Made by a program: the position numbers and the translations under genes
Notes under the pieces: generated by a model
The model's database searches: none
The model's input: only the letters and a program-made list of their open reading frames with translations
Told to the model about the DNA's origin: nothing
In this document: positions 6,829 to 15,036 of the stretch, in pieces
Layout: every line of letters begins with the position of its first letter
Numbering within the stretch: the stretch's first letter is position 1
Assembly: GCA_946546075.1 (NCBI GenBank)
Contig: CAMNNV010000001.1
Coordinates: 1-47,555 of the forward strand
DNA: 47,555 nucleotides
Direction of reading: 5' to 3'
Source: an uncultured Bacillota bacterium
GTDB taxonomy: Bacteria; Bacillota; Clostridia; Peptostreptococcales; Anaerovoracaceae

Positions 6829-8058
6829 TCACTTGTTGTTTTCGTTCTCCAGCTCTTTCATCTTCATTGCACGTACCTTGAGTGGCAGTCCCCAAAGAGT
6901 GATGAATCCTTCTGCATCGTGGTGGTCGTAAAGGTCACCTGTTGTGAAGGATGCCAGGCTCTCATCGTAGAGGGAGTACGGTGAAGTTGTTCCGGCCTTG
7001 ATGATGTTGCCCTTGTACAGCTTGAACTTGACTTCGCCTGTTACGTACTTCTGCGTTGACTTCACGAATGCGATCATAGCTTCGTTCACCGGAGTGAACC
7101 ATTTACCTTCATAGATCGTCTGAGCCATGCGGTTTGCGATGTCCTTCTTGAGGTCTGTCGTAGCGCGGTCGAGTACCAGCTCTTCCAGCTGCTGGTGTGC
7201 CTCCATGAGGATCGTTCCACCCGGAGTCTCATATACGCCTCTTGACTTCATACCTACAACACGGTTCTCAACGATATCGATGATGCCGATGCCGTGCTTG
7301 CCGCCCAGTTCGTTGAGCTTCTTTATGATATCGGAAGGTTTCATTTCTTCGCCGTTTATGGATACAGGAACACCTTCTTTGAACTTCATTGTTACATATT
7401 CACCTTCGTCAGGTGCTTTCTCAGGTGGGTTAGTGAGTACAAGCAGATGCTCGTAGTTTGGCTCCAGTGATGGTCTTTCGAGTTCAAGTCCTTCGTGGCT
7501 CAGGTGCCAGAGGTTACGGTCACGTGAGTAACTCTGGTCGTTTGAGAACGGAAGATCGATGCCGTGTGCTTTGCAGTAGTCGATCTCTGCCTGACGTGAA
7601 TCCATCTGCCATTTGTCGTCTCTCCATGGAGCAATGACCTGAAGTTCAGGAGCAAGTGCCTTGATGCCCAGTTCGAAACGGATCTGGTCGTTGCCTTTAC
7701 CGGTAGCACCGTGGCAGATCGCAACGGCACCTTCCTTGCGTGCGACTTCTACGAGAGCCTTTGTGATGACAGGACGTGCCATGGCAGTACCCAGCAGGTA
7801 TTTGTTCTCATATACTGCTCCGGCCTGTACGCAAGGCATGATGAAATCTTCTGCGAATTCATCTACTACATCCTCGATATATAATTTAGCTGCTCCGGAA
7901 TACTTGGCTCTTTCTTCGAGTCCATCAAGCTCTTCACCCTGTCCGCAGTCTACGCAGCAACATACTACATCGTAACCATAATTCTCCTTCAGCCAGGGGA
8001 TGATAGCTGTCGTATCAAGACCGCCTGAATAAGCCAGAACCACTTTTTCTTTTGCCAT
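6829..8058 (-). CDS. argG: Argininosuccinate synthase
   Basis: Condenses citrulline and aspartate with ATP to argininosuccinate, the step before ArgH. The 409-residue length is typical. The N-terminal PP-loop AYSGGLDT (residues 9-16), CHGATGKGNDQIRFE and the APWRD, FSNDQSYSRDRN and ESRGVYE-type segments (here KSRGVYETPGG) are all present. The ATG is preceded by GGAGGTT on the minus strand. The upstream region holds a TTGAAT/TATAAT promoter overlapped by repeated TGCATAAA boxes resembling ArgR/AhrC operators, so arginine repression is likely. Codon use is relatively T-rich, as in other highly expressed genes of this window. Confidence 0.97.
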   Translation of the reverse strand: MAKEKVVLAYSGGLDTTAIIPWLKENYGYDVVCCCVDCGQGEELDGLEERAKYSGAAKLYIEDVVDEFAEDFIMPCVQAGAVYENKYLLGTAMARPVITKALVEVARKEGAVAICHGATGKGNDQIRFELGIKALAPELQVIAPWRDDKWQMDSRQAEIDYCKAHGIDLPFSNDQSYSRDRNLWHLSHEGLELERPSLEPNYEHLLVLTNPPEKAPDEGEYVTMKFKEGVPVSINGEEMKPSDIIKKLNELGGKHGIGIIDIVENRVVGMKSRGVYETPGGTILMEAHQQLEELVLDRATTDLKKDIANRMAQTIYEGKWFTPVNEAMIAFVKSTQKYVTGEVKFKLYKGNIIKAGTTSPYSLYDESLASFTTGDLYDHHDAEGFITLWGLPLKVRAMKMKELENENNK

Positions 8059-8088
8059 TTCGAAACCTCCAATAATATACGTGATTTA

Positions 8089-8215
8089 TGAATATTTATG
8101 CAGAAAACATGCATAAAAATGAGAAATTCTTAATTCATTATACATTAGATATGCATAAATTCAAGTGTTTGCAGGCAAAAAAAATAAAAATGATATGCAT
8201 GCATAAAAATAACAA
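8089..8215. promoter_or_regulatory. Cluster of ArgR/AhrC-like boxes in the argG-transporter intergenic region
   Basis: The box TGAATATTTATGCA (8089-8102) differs by one base from the classical TGAAT-N4-ATTCA half-site pair. CATGCATAAAAAT occurs twice as an exact 13-mer (8108-8120 and 8198-8210), and ATGCATAAATTCAAG (8151-8165) is a fourth variant. They surround the argG promoter, and the last lies just upstream of the transporter operon promoter. Binding by ArgR is inferred from the ARG-box consensus. Confidence 0.6.
8137..8164 (-). promoter_or_regulatory. argG promoter
   Basis: On the minus strand, TTGAAT (plus 8159-8164) and TATAAT (plus 8137-8142) are separated by 16 bases, about 80 bases before the argG start. 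The -35 is covered by one of the ArgR-like boxes. Confidence 0.55.
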
Positions 8216-8219
8216 GACT

Positions 8220-8247
8220 TTGACACTAAAGTATTGTAGAATATATT
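8220..8247 (+). promoter_or_regulatory. Promoter of the transporter-murB-rapZ-whiA operon
   Basis: A consensus TTGACA (8220-8225), a 16-base spacer and TATATT (8242-8247) are followed by AAGGAGG and the ATG at 8264. It is the only strong promoter seen before a 10-kb run of overlapping genes. Confidence 0.65.
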
Positions 8248-8263
8248 TGTACAAGGAGGCGTT

Positions 8264-9622
8264 ATGAAGATCAGATTAGACGAAAACAATTTAAAATGGG
8301 GTCTGACAGCATTTCTGGTCATCATTGCATCGATGCTGGTATTTTTCTGTCTTCTCAGACTGGAATCTACCAAGGCCAGCTTCACGACCCTTAGAGGGAT
8401 CCTGTCTCCATTCGTATGGGGATTTGTTATCGCATACCTCTTGTGTCCGATATACAACGGTGTCGTTCGCAGAGTCTATAAACTTTTCAACAAGGGGAAA
8501 CGCAATTACAAAAAAGACCTCTTCATGTCGAAGCTGGCGGGGACTGTCGTGTCTCTTGCCGTGCTCTTTATCGTCATCCTGGGCGTTTCCTGGATGATCA
8601 TCCCGGGACTCTATGACAGTATCGTGAACATCGTGGATCAGCTTCCTGCACTGAGGGAGATCATGCTTACGTGGATCGATAACAAACTCAGCAAGTTCCC
8701 GATTGCAGAGAGCAAGATCACGCAGTACATAAACGATAGTACAGACAACCTGATCAAATACGCTACCGAATACTTCCTGCCGCATTATACGACCATCGCA
8801 ACAGGGATATCCTCCGGTATCATAGGAGCTGTCAACCTTGTGAAGAACATACTGATCGGCATAATCGTAAGTGTGTACTTCCTCAACAGCAAGGACATCT
8901 TCGCAGGTCAGATCAAGAAGGGACTCTTCGCACTCTTCAAAGAAAAGACGGCAAACAGCATCCTGGATTTCGGAAGATACACGAACAAGTCCTTCGGCGG
9001 TTTCATCAGCGGCAAGCTCATCGATTCAGCCATCATCGGACTGATCTGCTTCATATGCATGACCGTCTTCGGATGGGAATACAGCCTGCTGATCAGCTGC
9101 ATCATCGGGATCACGAACGTTATCCCGTTCTTCGGACCGTTCATCGGAGCGATCCCGTCGGCTCTTCTGCTGCTTCTCGTATCACCTTGGCACGCACTGT
9201 ACTTTGTGATATTCGTCGTATTGCTGCAGCAGTTTGACGGCAACATCCTCGGACCTAAGATCCTGGGAGACAGCACGGGACTTGCCAGCTTCTGGGTACT
9301 CTTTGCAGTACTTGTGGGCGGCGGACTCTTCGGAGTCGTGGGAATGGTCATCGCCATCCCTGTATTCGCTGTCATCTTCTACTATGCAACGAACTACGTC
9401 AACAGAAGGCTGGAGGAGAAGGGATTCTCATCCTCACTTGTGGATTACAAGATCGATTCCTACAGGACGGTAGACAGAGCGCCTGTGGAGAGACGCGGCT
9501 TAGCCAAGCTGGTATCAAAACAGAGAAAAGCCAATAAGATCAAGAAGGTAAACAAAGAAAGACAGGAAAAACATGCCGTAAGGGCACAGAAGACAAAGGA
9601 ACAGAATACGAATCATGAATAA
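8264..9622 (+). CDS. AI-2E family (PerM/YtvI-type) membrane transporter
   Basis: A 452-residue polytopic protein of the AI-2 exporter superfamily. Two N-terminal helices (residues about 12-65) are followed by a helix near 85-110, a soluble stretch, and a C-terminal bundle with the family's typical GxIxGKxxDSxIIG segment (here GGFISGKLIDSAIIG), ITNVIPFFGPFIG and the FDGNILGPKILGDSTGL motif. The C-terminal tail of about 60 residues is very basic (KQRKANKIKKVNKERQEK) and probably cytoplasmic. Substrates in this family vary (AI-2, Na+/H+, glycolipid-related), so no substrate is claimed. AGGAGG precedes the ATG. The stop overlaps murB by 8 bases, implying translational coupling. Confidence 0.88.
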   Translation: MKIRLDENNLKWGLTAFLVIIASMLVFFCLLRLESTKASFTTLRGILSPFVWGFVIAYLLCPIYNGVVRRVYKLFNKGKRNYKKDLFMSKLAGTVVSLAVLFIVILGVSWMIIPGLYDSIVNIVDQLPALREIMLTWIDNKLSKFPIAESKITQYINDSTDNLIKYATEYFLPHYTTIATGISSGIIGAVNLVKNILIGIIVSVYFLNSKDIFAGQIKKGLFALFKEKTANSILDFGRYTNKSFGGFISGKLIDSAIIGLICFICMTVFGWEYSLLISCIIGITNVIPFFGPFIGAIPSALLLLLVSPWHALYFVIFVVLLQQFDGNILGPKILGDSTGLASFWVLFAVLVGGGLFGVVGMVIAIPVFAVIFYYATNYVNRRLEEKGFSSSLVDYKIDSYRTVDRAPVERRGLAKLVSKQRKANKIKKVNKERQEKHAVRAQKTKEQNTNHE

Positions 9623-10523
9623 CGAGATAATAAATAGATTGACCGATATAACCAGGCAGGAAAACATCATTTGCGATGCTGACATGGCAGAGTACACTTC
9701 TTTTCGGGCAGGAGGAAAAGCAGCCGTGCTGGTACAGCCGGGATCTGCGGAGGAACTCAGAGAGATCCTGAGACTTCTCAACGCTGAAGACGTGCCGCAT
9801 TTTGTCCTTGGCAACGGGACGAATGTACTCTTTAAGGACAGTGGATACGACGGAGTCGTCGTGAGGATAGGCAAAGCGTTCGAGGGTGTGGACATCGAGG
9901 GGGATGTTCTCAGATGCGGCAGTGGCACGCTGCTTTCTGTCGTAGCAAGAGAAGCTCTCGCAGCAGGCCTGACAGGTTTTGAATTTGCATCAGGCATTCC
10001 GGGATCTGTCGGTGGTGCAGTCTTCATGAATGCCGGAGCATATGGCGGAGAATTGAAGGATGTCCTTGTCAGCGCACGTGTCATATCTGCAGATGGATCC
10101 GAGGACAGGATCATCCCGGCCGGGGATCTTGATCTGGGATACAGACACAGCATCCTGCAGGAAACCGGGGATATCGTAGTTGAGGCGGAAATAAGACTCT
10201 CTGAGGGAGATAAGGTTAAAATCAAAGAAACGATGGCCGAGCTGACACTGAAGCGAAACCAGAAGCAGCCTGTCCAGTATCCAAGTGCCGGGAGCACATT
10301 CAAAAGACCGGAAGGTCACTTCGCCGGCAAGCTCATACAGGATGCGGGTCTCAAGGGGCTCACGGTAGGCGGCGCACAGGTTTCGGAACTCCACAGCGGG
10401 TTCATAATCAACAAAGGCGGTGCAACTGCATCAGACATTTTGGAGCTCATGGACATCGTTAGAGCGAAAGTACTGAATGACTTTGATGTAGAACTTGAAC
10501 CGGAGGTACGCATAATTGGATAA
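9615..10523 (+). CDS. murB: UDP-N-acetylenolpyruvoylglucosamine reductase
   Basis: Reduces UDP-GlcNAc-enolpyruvate to UDP-MurNAc with NADPH and FAD, an early cytoplasmic step of peptidoglycan synthesis. The 302-residue length fits the type II enzymes. Visible motifs are YTSFRAGGKA at the N-terminus, LGNGTNVLF in the FAD domain, GFEFASGIPGSVGGAVFMNA, YPSAGSTFKRP with the catalytic serine, and HSGFIINKGGAT near the end. The ATG lies inside the end of the transporter gene, and the stop overlaps the next gene's TTG start by 8 bases. Confidence 0.97.
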   Translation: MNNEIINRLTDITRQENIICDADMAEYTSFRAGGKAAVLVQPGSAEELREILRLLNAEDVPHFVLGNGTNVLFKDSGYDGVVVRIGKAFEGVDIEGDVLRCGSGTLLSVVAREALAAGLTGFEFASGIPGSVGGAVFMNAGAYGGELKDVLVSARVISADGSEDRIIPAGDLDLGYRHSILQETGDIVVEAEIRLSEGDKVKIKETMAELTLKRNQKQPVQYPSAGSTFKRPEGHFAGKLIQDAGLKGLTVGGAQVSELHSGFIINKGGATASDILELMDIVRAKVLNDFDVELEPEVRIIG

Positions 10524-11277
10524 GAACACCATCGAGAGCATCGTAGACAGGTACAGACTTGTCTACGATTTGCATACGCACACACCTTATTCCCACGGCA
10601 AAGGCACCGTGGAAGACAACACAAGAGAGGCATTCAACAAGGGCCTCATGTATCTGGCCATCAGCGATCACGGGCCGGGACACCTGTTTTACGGAGTGGA
10701 CCGGGAAGACTTTGTGAACATGAGAAACGATATCGAGAAGATGAACGTGAAGTACCCGAAGATGAAGGTATATATGAGCGTTGAGGCCAACACCATCAAG
10801 AGCCCGCCGTATCTGGATGTCAGACCGGAAGAATTCGAAGAGTTCGATTTCGTGATAGCCGGATACCATTTCGGAGTGTGGGACGGCAACATGATCAGAA
10901 ACTGGCTGTGGAACAAAGGCATCAAGATCGGTGAGAAATCACTGAAACGTTCCAATACGGAGATGATCATAAACTGCCTGAGAAATAACAATATAGCGAT
11001 CCTGACACATCCGGGAGACAAGGGTCCATTTGATCTTGAGGAGATCGCAAAGGTCTGTGTAGAGACGGATACACTGATGGAGATCAACACCTGGCACGGG
11101 CACCTCACAGAGGAGGAGCTGAAGCTGGTGGCACAGAATCCGGATGTGAAATTCATAATCAGCAGTGACGCGCATACACCGAACCGAGTCGGTGATTTCA
11201 AAGAGGGCGTCAGAAGGGCGATCCGGGCAGGAGTCGATCTTAGCCGTATCGTCAATATTAAAGAGGTGGAAGAATAA
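10516..11277 (+). CDS. PHP-domain phosphoesterase
   Basis: A 253-residue polymerase-and-histidinol-phosphatase (PHP) fold protein of the kind often found between murB and rapZ in Clostridia. Metal-binding motifs are seen in order: DLHTHTPYSHG (residues about 18-28), ISDHG, the glutamate in SVEAN, AGYH, LTHPG and SSDAH near the C-terminus. The substrate is unknown; a small phosphomonoester or a cyclic dinucleotide-like phosphodiester are both possible. Translation starts at a TTG overlapping the last codons of murB. The stop TAA shares one base with the rapZ ATG, so murB, this gene and rapZ are tightly coupled. Confidence 0.85.
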   Translation: MDKNTIESIVDRYRLVYDLHTHTPYSHGKGTVEDNTREAFNKGLMYLAISDHGPGHLFYGVDREDFVNMRNDIEKMNVKYPKMKVYMSVEANTIKSPPYLDVRPEEFEEFDFVIAGYHFGVWDGNMIRNWLWNKGIKIGEKSLKRSNTEMIINCLRNNNIAILTHPGDKGPFDLEEIAKVCVETDTLMEINTWHGHLTEEELKLVAQNPDVKFIISSDAHTPNRVGDFKEGVRRAIRAGVDLSRIVNIKEVEE

Positions 11278-12128
11278 TGAAAGTCCTCATAGTAACGGGG
11301 TTGTCCGGTGCAGGGAAATCCTCTGCGATAGACTGTCTTGAAGACATGGGATACTACTGTATAGAGAATATCCCGCCGGCACTCGTAAGAAGCTTCATAA
11401 ATCTTGGAGGTACAGGAAACGGCATAGAGAGAGCTGCGTTCACAGTCGATGTGAGAGGCGGCGAACTCTTCGCCGATCTTTCTGATGTCTTAAGAGAGAT
11501 GAGAGGCGAGGGGATCGAATACAGGATCCTCTATCTCGAGGCCTCTGACAGGACACTGATCAGAAGATACAGCGAGACGAGAAGGACGCACCCAATGGCG
11601 GACGGTGGCTCGGCCATCACCGGCATCAGGCGGGAACGCGAGATGATGGAAATGCTCAGACAGGACGCAGACTACGTCATCGATACATCGAACCTCAAAA
11701 CGGCACAGCTTTGGGCGGAGATCAAGCATCTCTTCGAAGGAGATCACACCGAAAAAAGCTTCATGATCAACATCATGTCCTTCGGCTACAAGAAGGGTAT
11801 CCCGGTAGCAGGAGAGCTGGTATTCGACATGAGGTTCATCCCGAACCCTTACTATGTGAAGTCCCTCAGGAATCTGACGGGCAACAATAAGAAGATACAG
11901 AACTTCGTCCTGAAGCATCAGGTCACTCAGGACTTCCTGGAGAAGGCCATGGATATGATCGAGATGCTGATCCCTTACTATATGAAAGAGGGCAAGTACA
12001 ACCTGACCGTTTGTATAGGATGTACCGGCGGCCATCACAGGTCTGTAGCAGTAGCCAATGAACTGAACAGACGTCTTGAGGAGAAGGGAAGAAGGACCAC
12101 ATTGGAGCACAGGGACCTGGGTAAATAG
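11277..12128 (+). CDS. rapZ: RapZ/YvcJ family nucleotide-binding protein
   Basis: A 283-residue P-loop protein. Walker A GLSGAGKS is at residues 8-15, and the family's C-terminal IGCTGGHHRSVA motif and FGYKKGIP are present. In E. coli RapZ guides RNase E to the GlmZ small RNA and senses glucosamine-6-phosphate. The Bacillus homologue YvcJ binds and hydrolyses nucleotides and affects competence. The target in this organism is unknown. It starts with the A of the preceding TAA stop and is followed 8 bases later by whiA. The usual intervening yvcK gene is missing. Confidence 0.95.
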   Translation: MKVLIVTGLSGAGKSSAIDCLEDMGYYCIENIPPALVRSFINLGGTGNGIERAAFTVDVRGGELFADLSDVLREMRGEGIEYRILYLEASDRTLIRRYSETRRTHPMADGGSAITGIRREREMMEMLRQDADYVIDTSNLKTAQLWAEIKHLFEGDHTEKSFMINIMSFGYKKGIPVAGELVFDMRFIPNPYYVKSLRNLTGNNKKIQNFVLKHQVTQDFLEKAMDMIEMLIPYYMKEGKYNLTVCIGCTGGHHRSVAVANELNRRLEEKGRRTTLEHRDLGK

Positions 12129-12136
12129 GAGAGCAT

Positions 12137-13096
12137 ATGTCATTTGCTGCAGAAACGAAAAACGAGCTGGCGAGGATCATCCCCGAAAAGAAGTGCTGCC
12201 AGCTTGCAGATATAGCAGGATTCATGAGGATCGCCGGGAGCATAGGCCTTGCAGGCAAGGGTATGTTCAGTTTCAGCATGTCCACACCGAATCTTGCGGT
12301 GGTAAGACATTATAAGCAGCTGCTCAAGGAATATTTCGGCGTCGATGTCAGCATCGGCAAAGGTTCCCAGAGCATGGTGGGCTCCGGCAGAGGAAGCCTG
12401 TATACCATAAGCCTGGAAGCGGACGAGATGACACAGCAGATCCTCCGTGAGGTCGGTATCCTCATGGTGCGCGAGGGCATGAACTCCTTCAGCGATGAGA
12501 TCTATAACGGCATCATCAAGACGAAGTGCTGCCGCAAGTCGTTCCTGCGCGGAGCATTCCTCGCGGGAGGTACGGTCAGCAACCCGGAGAAAGGGTATCA
12601 TTTCGAGATCGACACCAGCTCGGAGCACATCGCCAGAGACATAAGAAGGATCTGCAACACCTTCACAGACATCAGTGCAAAGGTGGTGCAGCGCAAGAGA
12701 GGATACGGCGTGTACCTCAAAGCGCGGGAGCAGGTCAGAGACATGATCGCCATCATGGGAGCATCGAGCCAGTTCTTCGAGTTCGACAACGTCATCATGA
12801 TGAAGGACATCATTTCCCAGACGAGAAGAGAGAACAATTTCGATAATGCGAACATCGATAAGACTTTGAGGACGGCGGAGCATCAGATCGCATGCATCAA
12901 AAAGATCGAAGAAGCCCGCGGCCTCGAATCGCTTTCGCCGAAGCTTCAGGAAGCGGCCAGAGCCAGACTGGAGCACCCGGAACTGGATATCAAAGAACTG
13001 GGATCGATCATGGATCCGCCTCTGAGCAAATCAGGGATCAATAACAGGCTCAGACGCATAACGGATATCGCAGAGAGCCTCAAAGGAGAAAAATAA
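12137..13096 (+). CDS. whiA: WhiA sporulation/cell-division regulator
   Basis: A 319-residue WhiA. The N-terminal half (about 1-210) has the degenerate LAGLIDADG homing-endonuclease fold, seen in SFAAETKNELARI, CCRKSFLRGAFLAGG and YGVYLKAREQVRD. The C-terminal helix-turn-helix includes SLSPKLQEAARARLEHPE and PPLSKSGINNRLRRI. In Bacillus WhiA binds DNA and influences division and chromosome segregation; in Streptomyces it controls sporulation septation with WhiB. The SD GGAGAG precedes the ATG. The stop TAA shares a base with the next ATG. Confidence 0.96.
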   Translation: MSFAAETKNELARIIPEKKCCQLADIAGFMRIAGSIGLAGKGMFSFSMSTPNLAVVRHYKQLLKEYFGVDVSIGKGSQSMVGSGRGSLYTISLEADEMTQQILREVGILMVREGMNSFSDEIYNGIIKTKCCRKSFLRGAFLAGGTVSNPEKGYHFEIDTSSEHIARDIRRICNTFTDISAKVVQRKRGYGVYLKAREQVRDMIAIMGASSQFFEFDNVIMMKDIISQTRRENNFDNANIDKTLRTAEHQIACIKKIEEARGLESLSPKLQEAARARLEHPELDIKELGSIMDPPLSKSGINNRLRRITDIAESLKGEK

Positions 13097-13515
13097 TGGG
13101 AGAATTCAAAACGACGTGGAGAGTCCAGTACTATGAAACGGACAGGATGCAGATCGTGCACCACTCCAACTATATCCGGTATTTTGAAACAGCCAGGACG
13201 GAGATGATCCGAAGCTGGGGATACGCATACTCGGATATGGAGATGGCCGGTATATGGCTTCCGGTCCTGAGCGTAGAGGCTAAGTACAAGACACCTGCCG
13301 TCTACGATGAGCTGCTTCTTCTCAAATGCTGGACGAAGGGCCTGCGGGGTGCAAGCCTTGAGCTGGCATATGAAGTGAGCAATTACGAGACAGGTGAAGT
13401 ACACGTCACGGGCACCAGCAGGCATGGTTTCACCAATGCAGATCTGAAACCGATACGTCTCAAGAAGGAAGTGCCTGAGATCTACGAGCTTTTCGAAGGA
13501 GCAATGAAGAAATAA
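13096..13515 (+). CDS. YbgC/FadM-like acyl-CoA thioesterase
   Basis: A 139-residue single hot-dog protein of the 4-hydroxybenzoyl-CoA thioesterase family. The motif YYETDRMQIVHHSNY has the catalytic aspartate at residue 16, with His22-His23 and the FETARTEM helix that is almost invariant in YbgC-type enzymes. It hydrolyses short or medium acyl-CoA in the cytoplasm; the specificity cannot be read from the sequence. Both its start and its stop overlap the neighbours by one base (ataATG and aaaTAATGg patterns). A CoA-transferase lies further down the same operon. Confidence 0.88.
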   Translation: MGEFKTTWRVQYYETDRMQIVHHSNYIRYFETARTEMIRSWGYAYSDMEMAGIWLPVLSVEAKYKTPAVYDELLLLKCWTKGLRGASLELAYEVSNYETGEVHVTGTSRHGFTNADLKPIRLKKEVPEIYELFEGAMKK

Positions 13516-15011
13516 TGGAAAAAGGGCAGATCGTAAATTTAAAGATAGACGACATCAGCAATGAAGGACAGGGAATCGGCCGCACCGAAGGTGTGGTTGT
13601 TTTCGTTCCGGGAGCAGTTCCGGGAGACCTGGTATCAGCAGAGATCACGAAGGTCAAAAAGAATTACTGCTTCAGCAGGCTGGTGAGCATCGATGAGCCG
13701 TCAGAAGACAGGATCGCAGAGGAAGAAGAGTTGTTCCCTTGCGACGGTCTGGCAAAGGGCTGCGGCGGATGCCCTCTGGGTGCGCTGCGGTATGAAGCCC
13801 AGCTGAGGCTCAAAGAGCGACAGATCAAAGATAAGATCGCGCGCCTGGGGAAAGTACGTGACCCCTTTGTGCGTCCGATCATCGGCATGGAGGAAGAGGA
13901 TAACGATGGCCTCGGAGAGTACCGCTACCGCAACAAGGCGCAGTTCCCTGTAAGCACAGGGGGGATCATCACACGCAAAGGCGGCGTGGTGGAGAATCTG
14001 GGAGAGCCGGCAGTGGGCTTTTATCGGCCGAAGAGCCACCATGTGGTGGACTGTCCGGACTGCCTGATCCAGTCGGGAGCTGCCATGGCTGCGGCCCAGG
14101 CCCTCCGCGAGTTCATGGCGGAGGACAATATCACGGCCTGGGATCCAAAATGGGAGAAGGGCCTGCTTCGCCATCTGATCGTGAAGACCGGTTTTACCAC
14201 AGGAGAAGTCATGGTGATCCTCGTGATCAACGGCAAGGGCATCCCGAACGCGCAGAAGCTGGTGGAGATGCTGGACGATGCCATCTATGAAGCGGGGTAC
14301 TCCCTGGAGAGCGTGGCCGTCAACATCAATAAGGATCCGAAGAGCAGCGAGATCATGGGAGATGACACGAAGGTCATCGCCGGAAGCCCGGTGATAAGAG
14401 ATGTGATAGGGGGGCTCACCTTTGAAATCTCACCGGCAAGCTTTTATCAGGTGAACCCTGTGCAGACAGGAAGACTTTACGGGAAGGTGAGAGAGTACTG
14501 CGGCTTCGAAGATTACGATCAGCCTCCTGCCATACTGGATCTTTACTGCGGCGTGGGGACCATCGGACTGAGCTGTGCCGACAAAGCAGAGGCTGTAGTG
14601 GGCATCGAGATCGTAAAGGATGCGGTGATCAACGCCAACCGAAATGCCGTGATCAACAACATCGTAAATGCCAGATATATATGCGGTAAGGCAGAGGAAG
14701 TGCTGACCGAGTACGTGAGCGGAGAGGGCAAGGACGAGCAGCTGGCAGGCTGGATCAGCGATGCGAAGATCGCCATCCTGGATCCTCCGAGAGCCGGAGT
14801 CAGAGAAGAACTTCTCGATGCAATAACAGAAACATCTGTGGACCGGATCGTGTACGTTTCCTGCGATCCTGCCACCATGGCAAGGGACATCGCAAGGCTG
14901 GAGAAAAAAGGCTTCACATTCATCGAAGCCACTCCGGTGGACATGTTCCCATGGACAGGAGCAGTCGAGTGCTGCAGCCTCTTAGTGAAGGCAAGCGGCA
15001 GCGAAGCCTGA
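13515..15011 (+). CDS. rlmD: 23S rRNA (uracil-C5) methyltransferase, RlmD/RumA family
   Basis: A 498-residue SAM-dependent RNA m5U methyltransferase. The N-terminal TRAM domain (about residues 2-58) is followed by a four-cysteine Fe-S motif: Cys76, Cys83 and Cys86 in CDGLAKGCGGCP, plus a later Cys in HHVVDCPDC. The SAM-binding domain contains FYQVNP, LDLYCGVGTIGL, and the catalytic region ILDPPRAG and YVSCDPATMARD with the nucleophilic cysteine. Clostridia usually carry two or three RlmCD-type paralogues, so whether U747, U1939 or both are targets cannot be decided here. It starts one base inside the preceding stop. Confidence 0.93.
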   Translation: MEKGQIVNLKIDDISNEGQGIGRTEGVVVFVPGAVPGDLVSAEITKVKKNYCFSRLVSIDEPSEDRIAEEEELFPCDGLAKGCGGCPLGALRYEAQLRLKERQIKDKIARLGKVRDPFVRPIIGMEEEDNDGLGEYRYRNKAQFPVSTGGIITRKGGVVENLGEPAVGFYRPKSHHVVDCPDCLIQSGAAMAAAQALREFMAEDNITAWDPKWEKGLLRHLIVKTGFTTGEVMVILVINGKGIPNAQKLVEMLDDAIYEAGYSLESVAVNINKDPKSSEIMGDDTKVIAGSPVIRDVIGGLTFEISPASFYQVNPVQTGRLYGKVREYCGFEDYDQPPAILDLYCGVGTIGLSCADKAEAVVGIEIVKDAVINANRNAVINNIVNARYICGKAEEVLTEYVSGEGKDEQLAGWISDAKIAILDPPRAGVREELLDAITETSVDRIVYVSCDPATMARDIARLEKKGFTFIEATPVDMFPWTGAVECCSLLVKASGSEA

Positions 15012-15036
15012 GCTTAGAGATTAGAGGTGATTCGAA

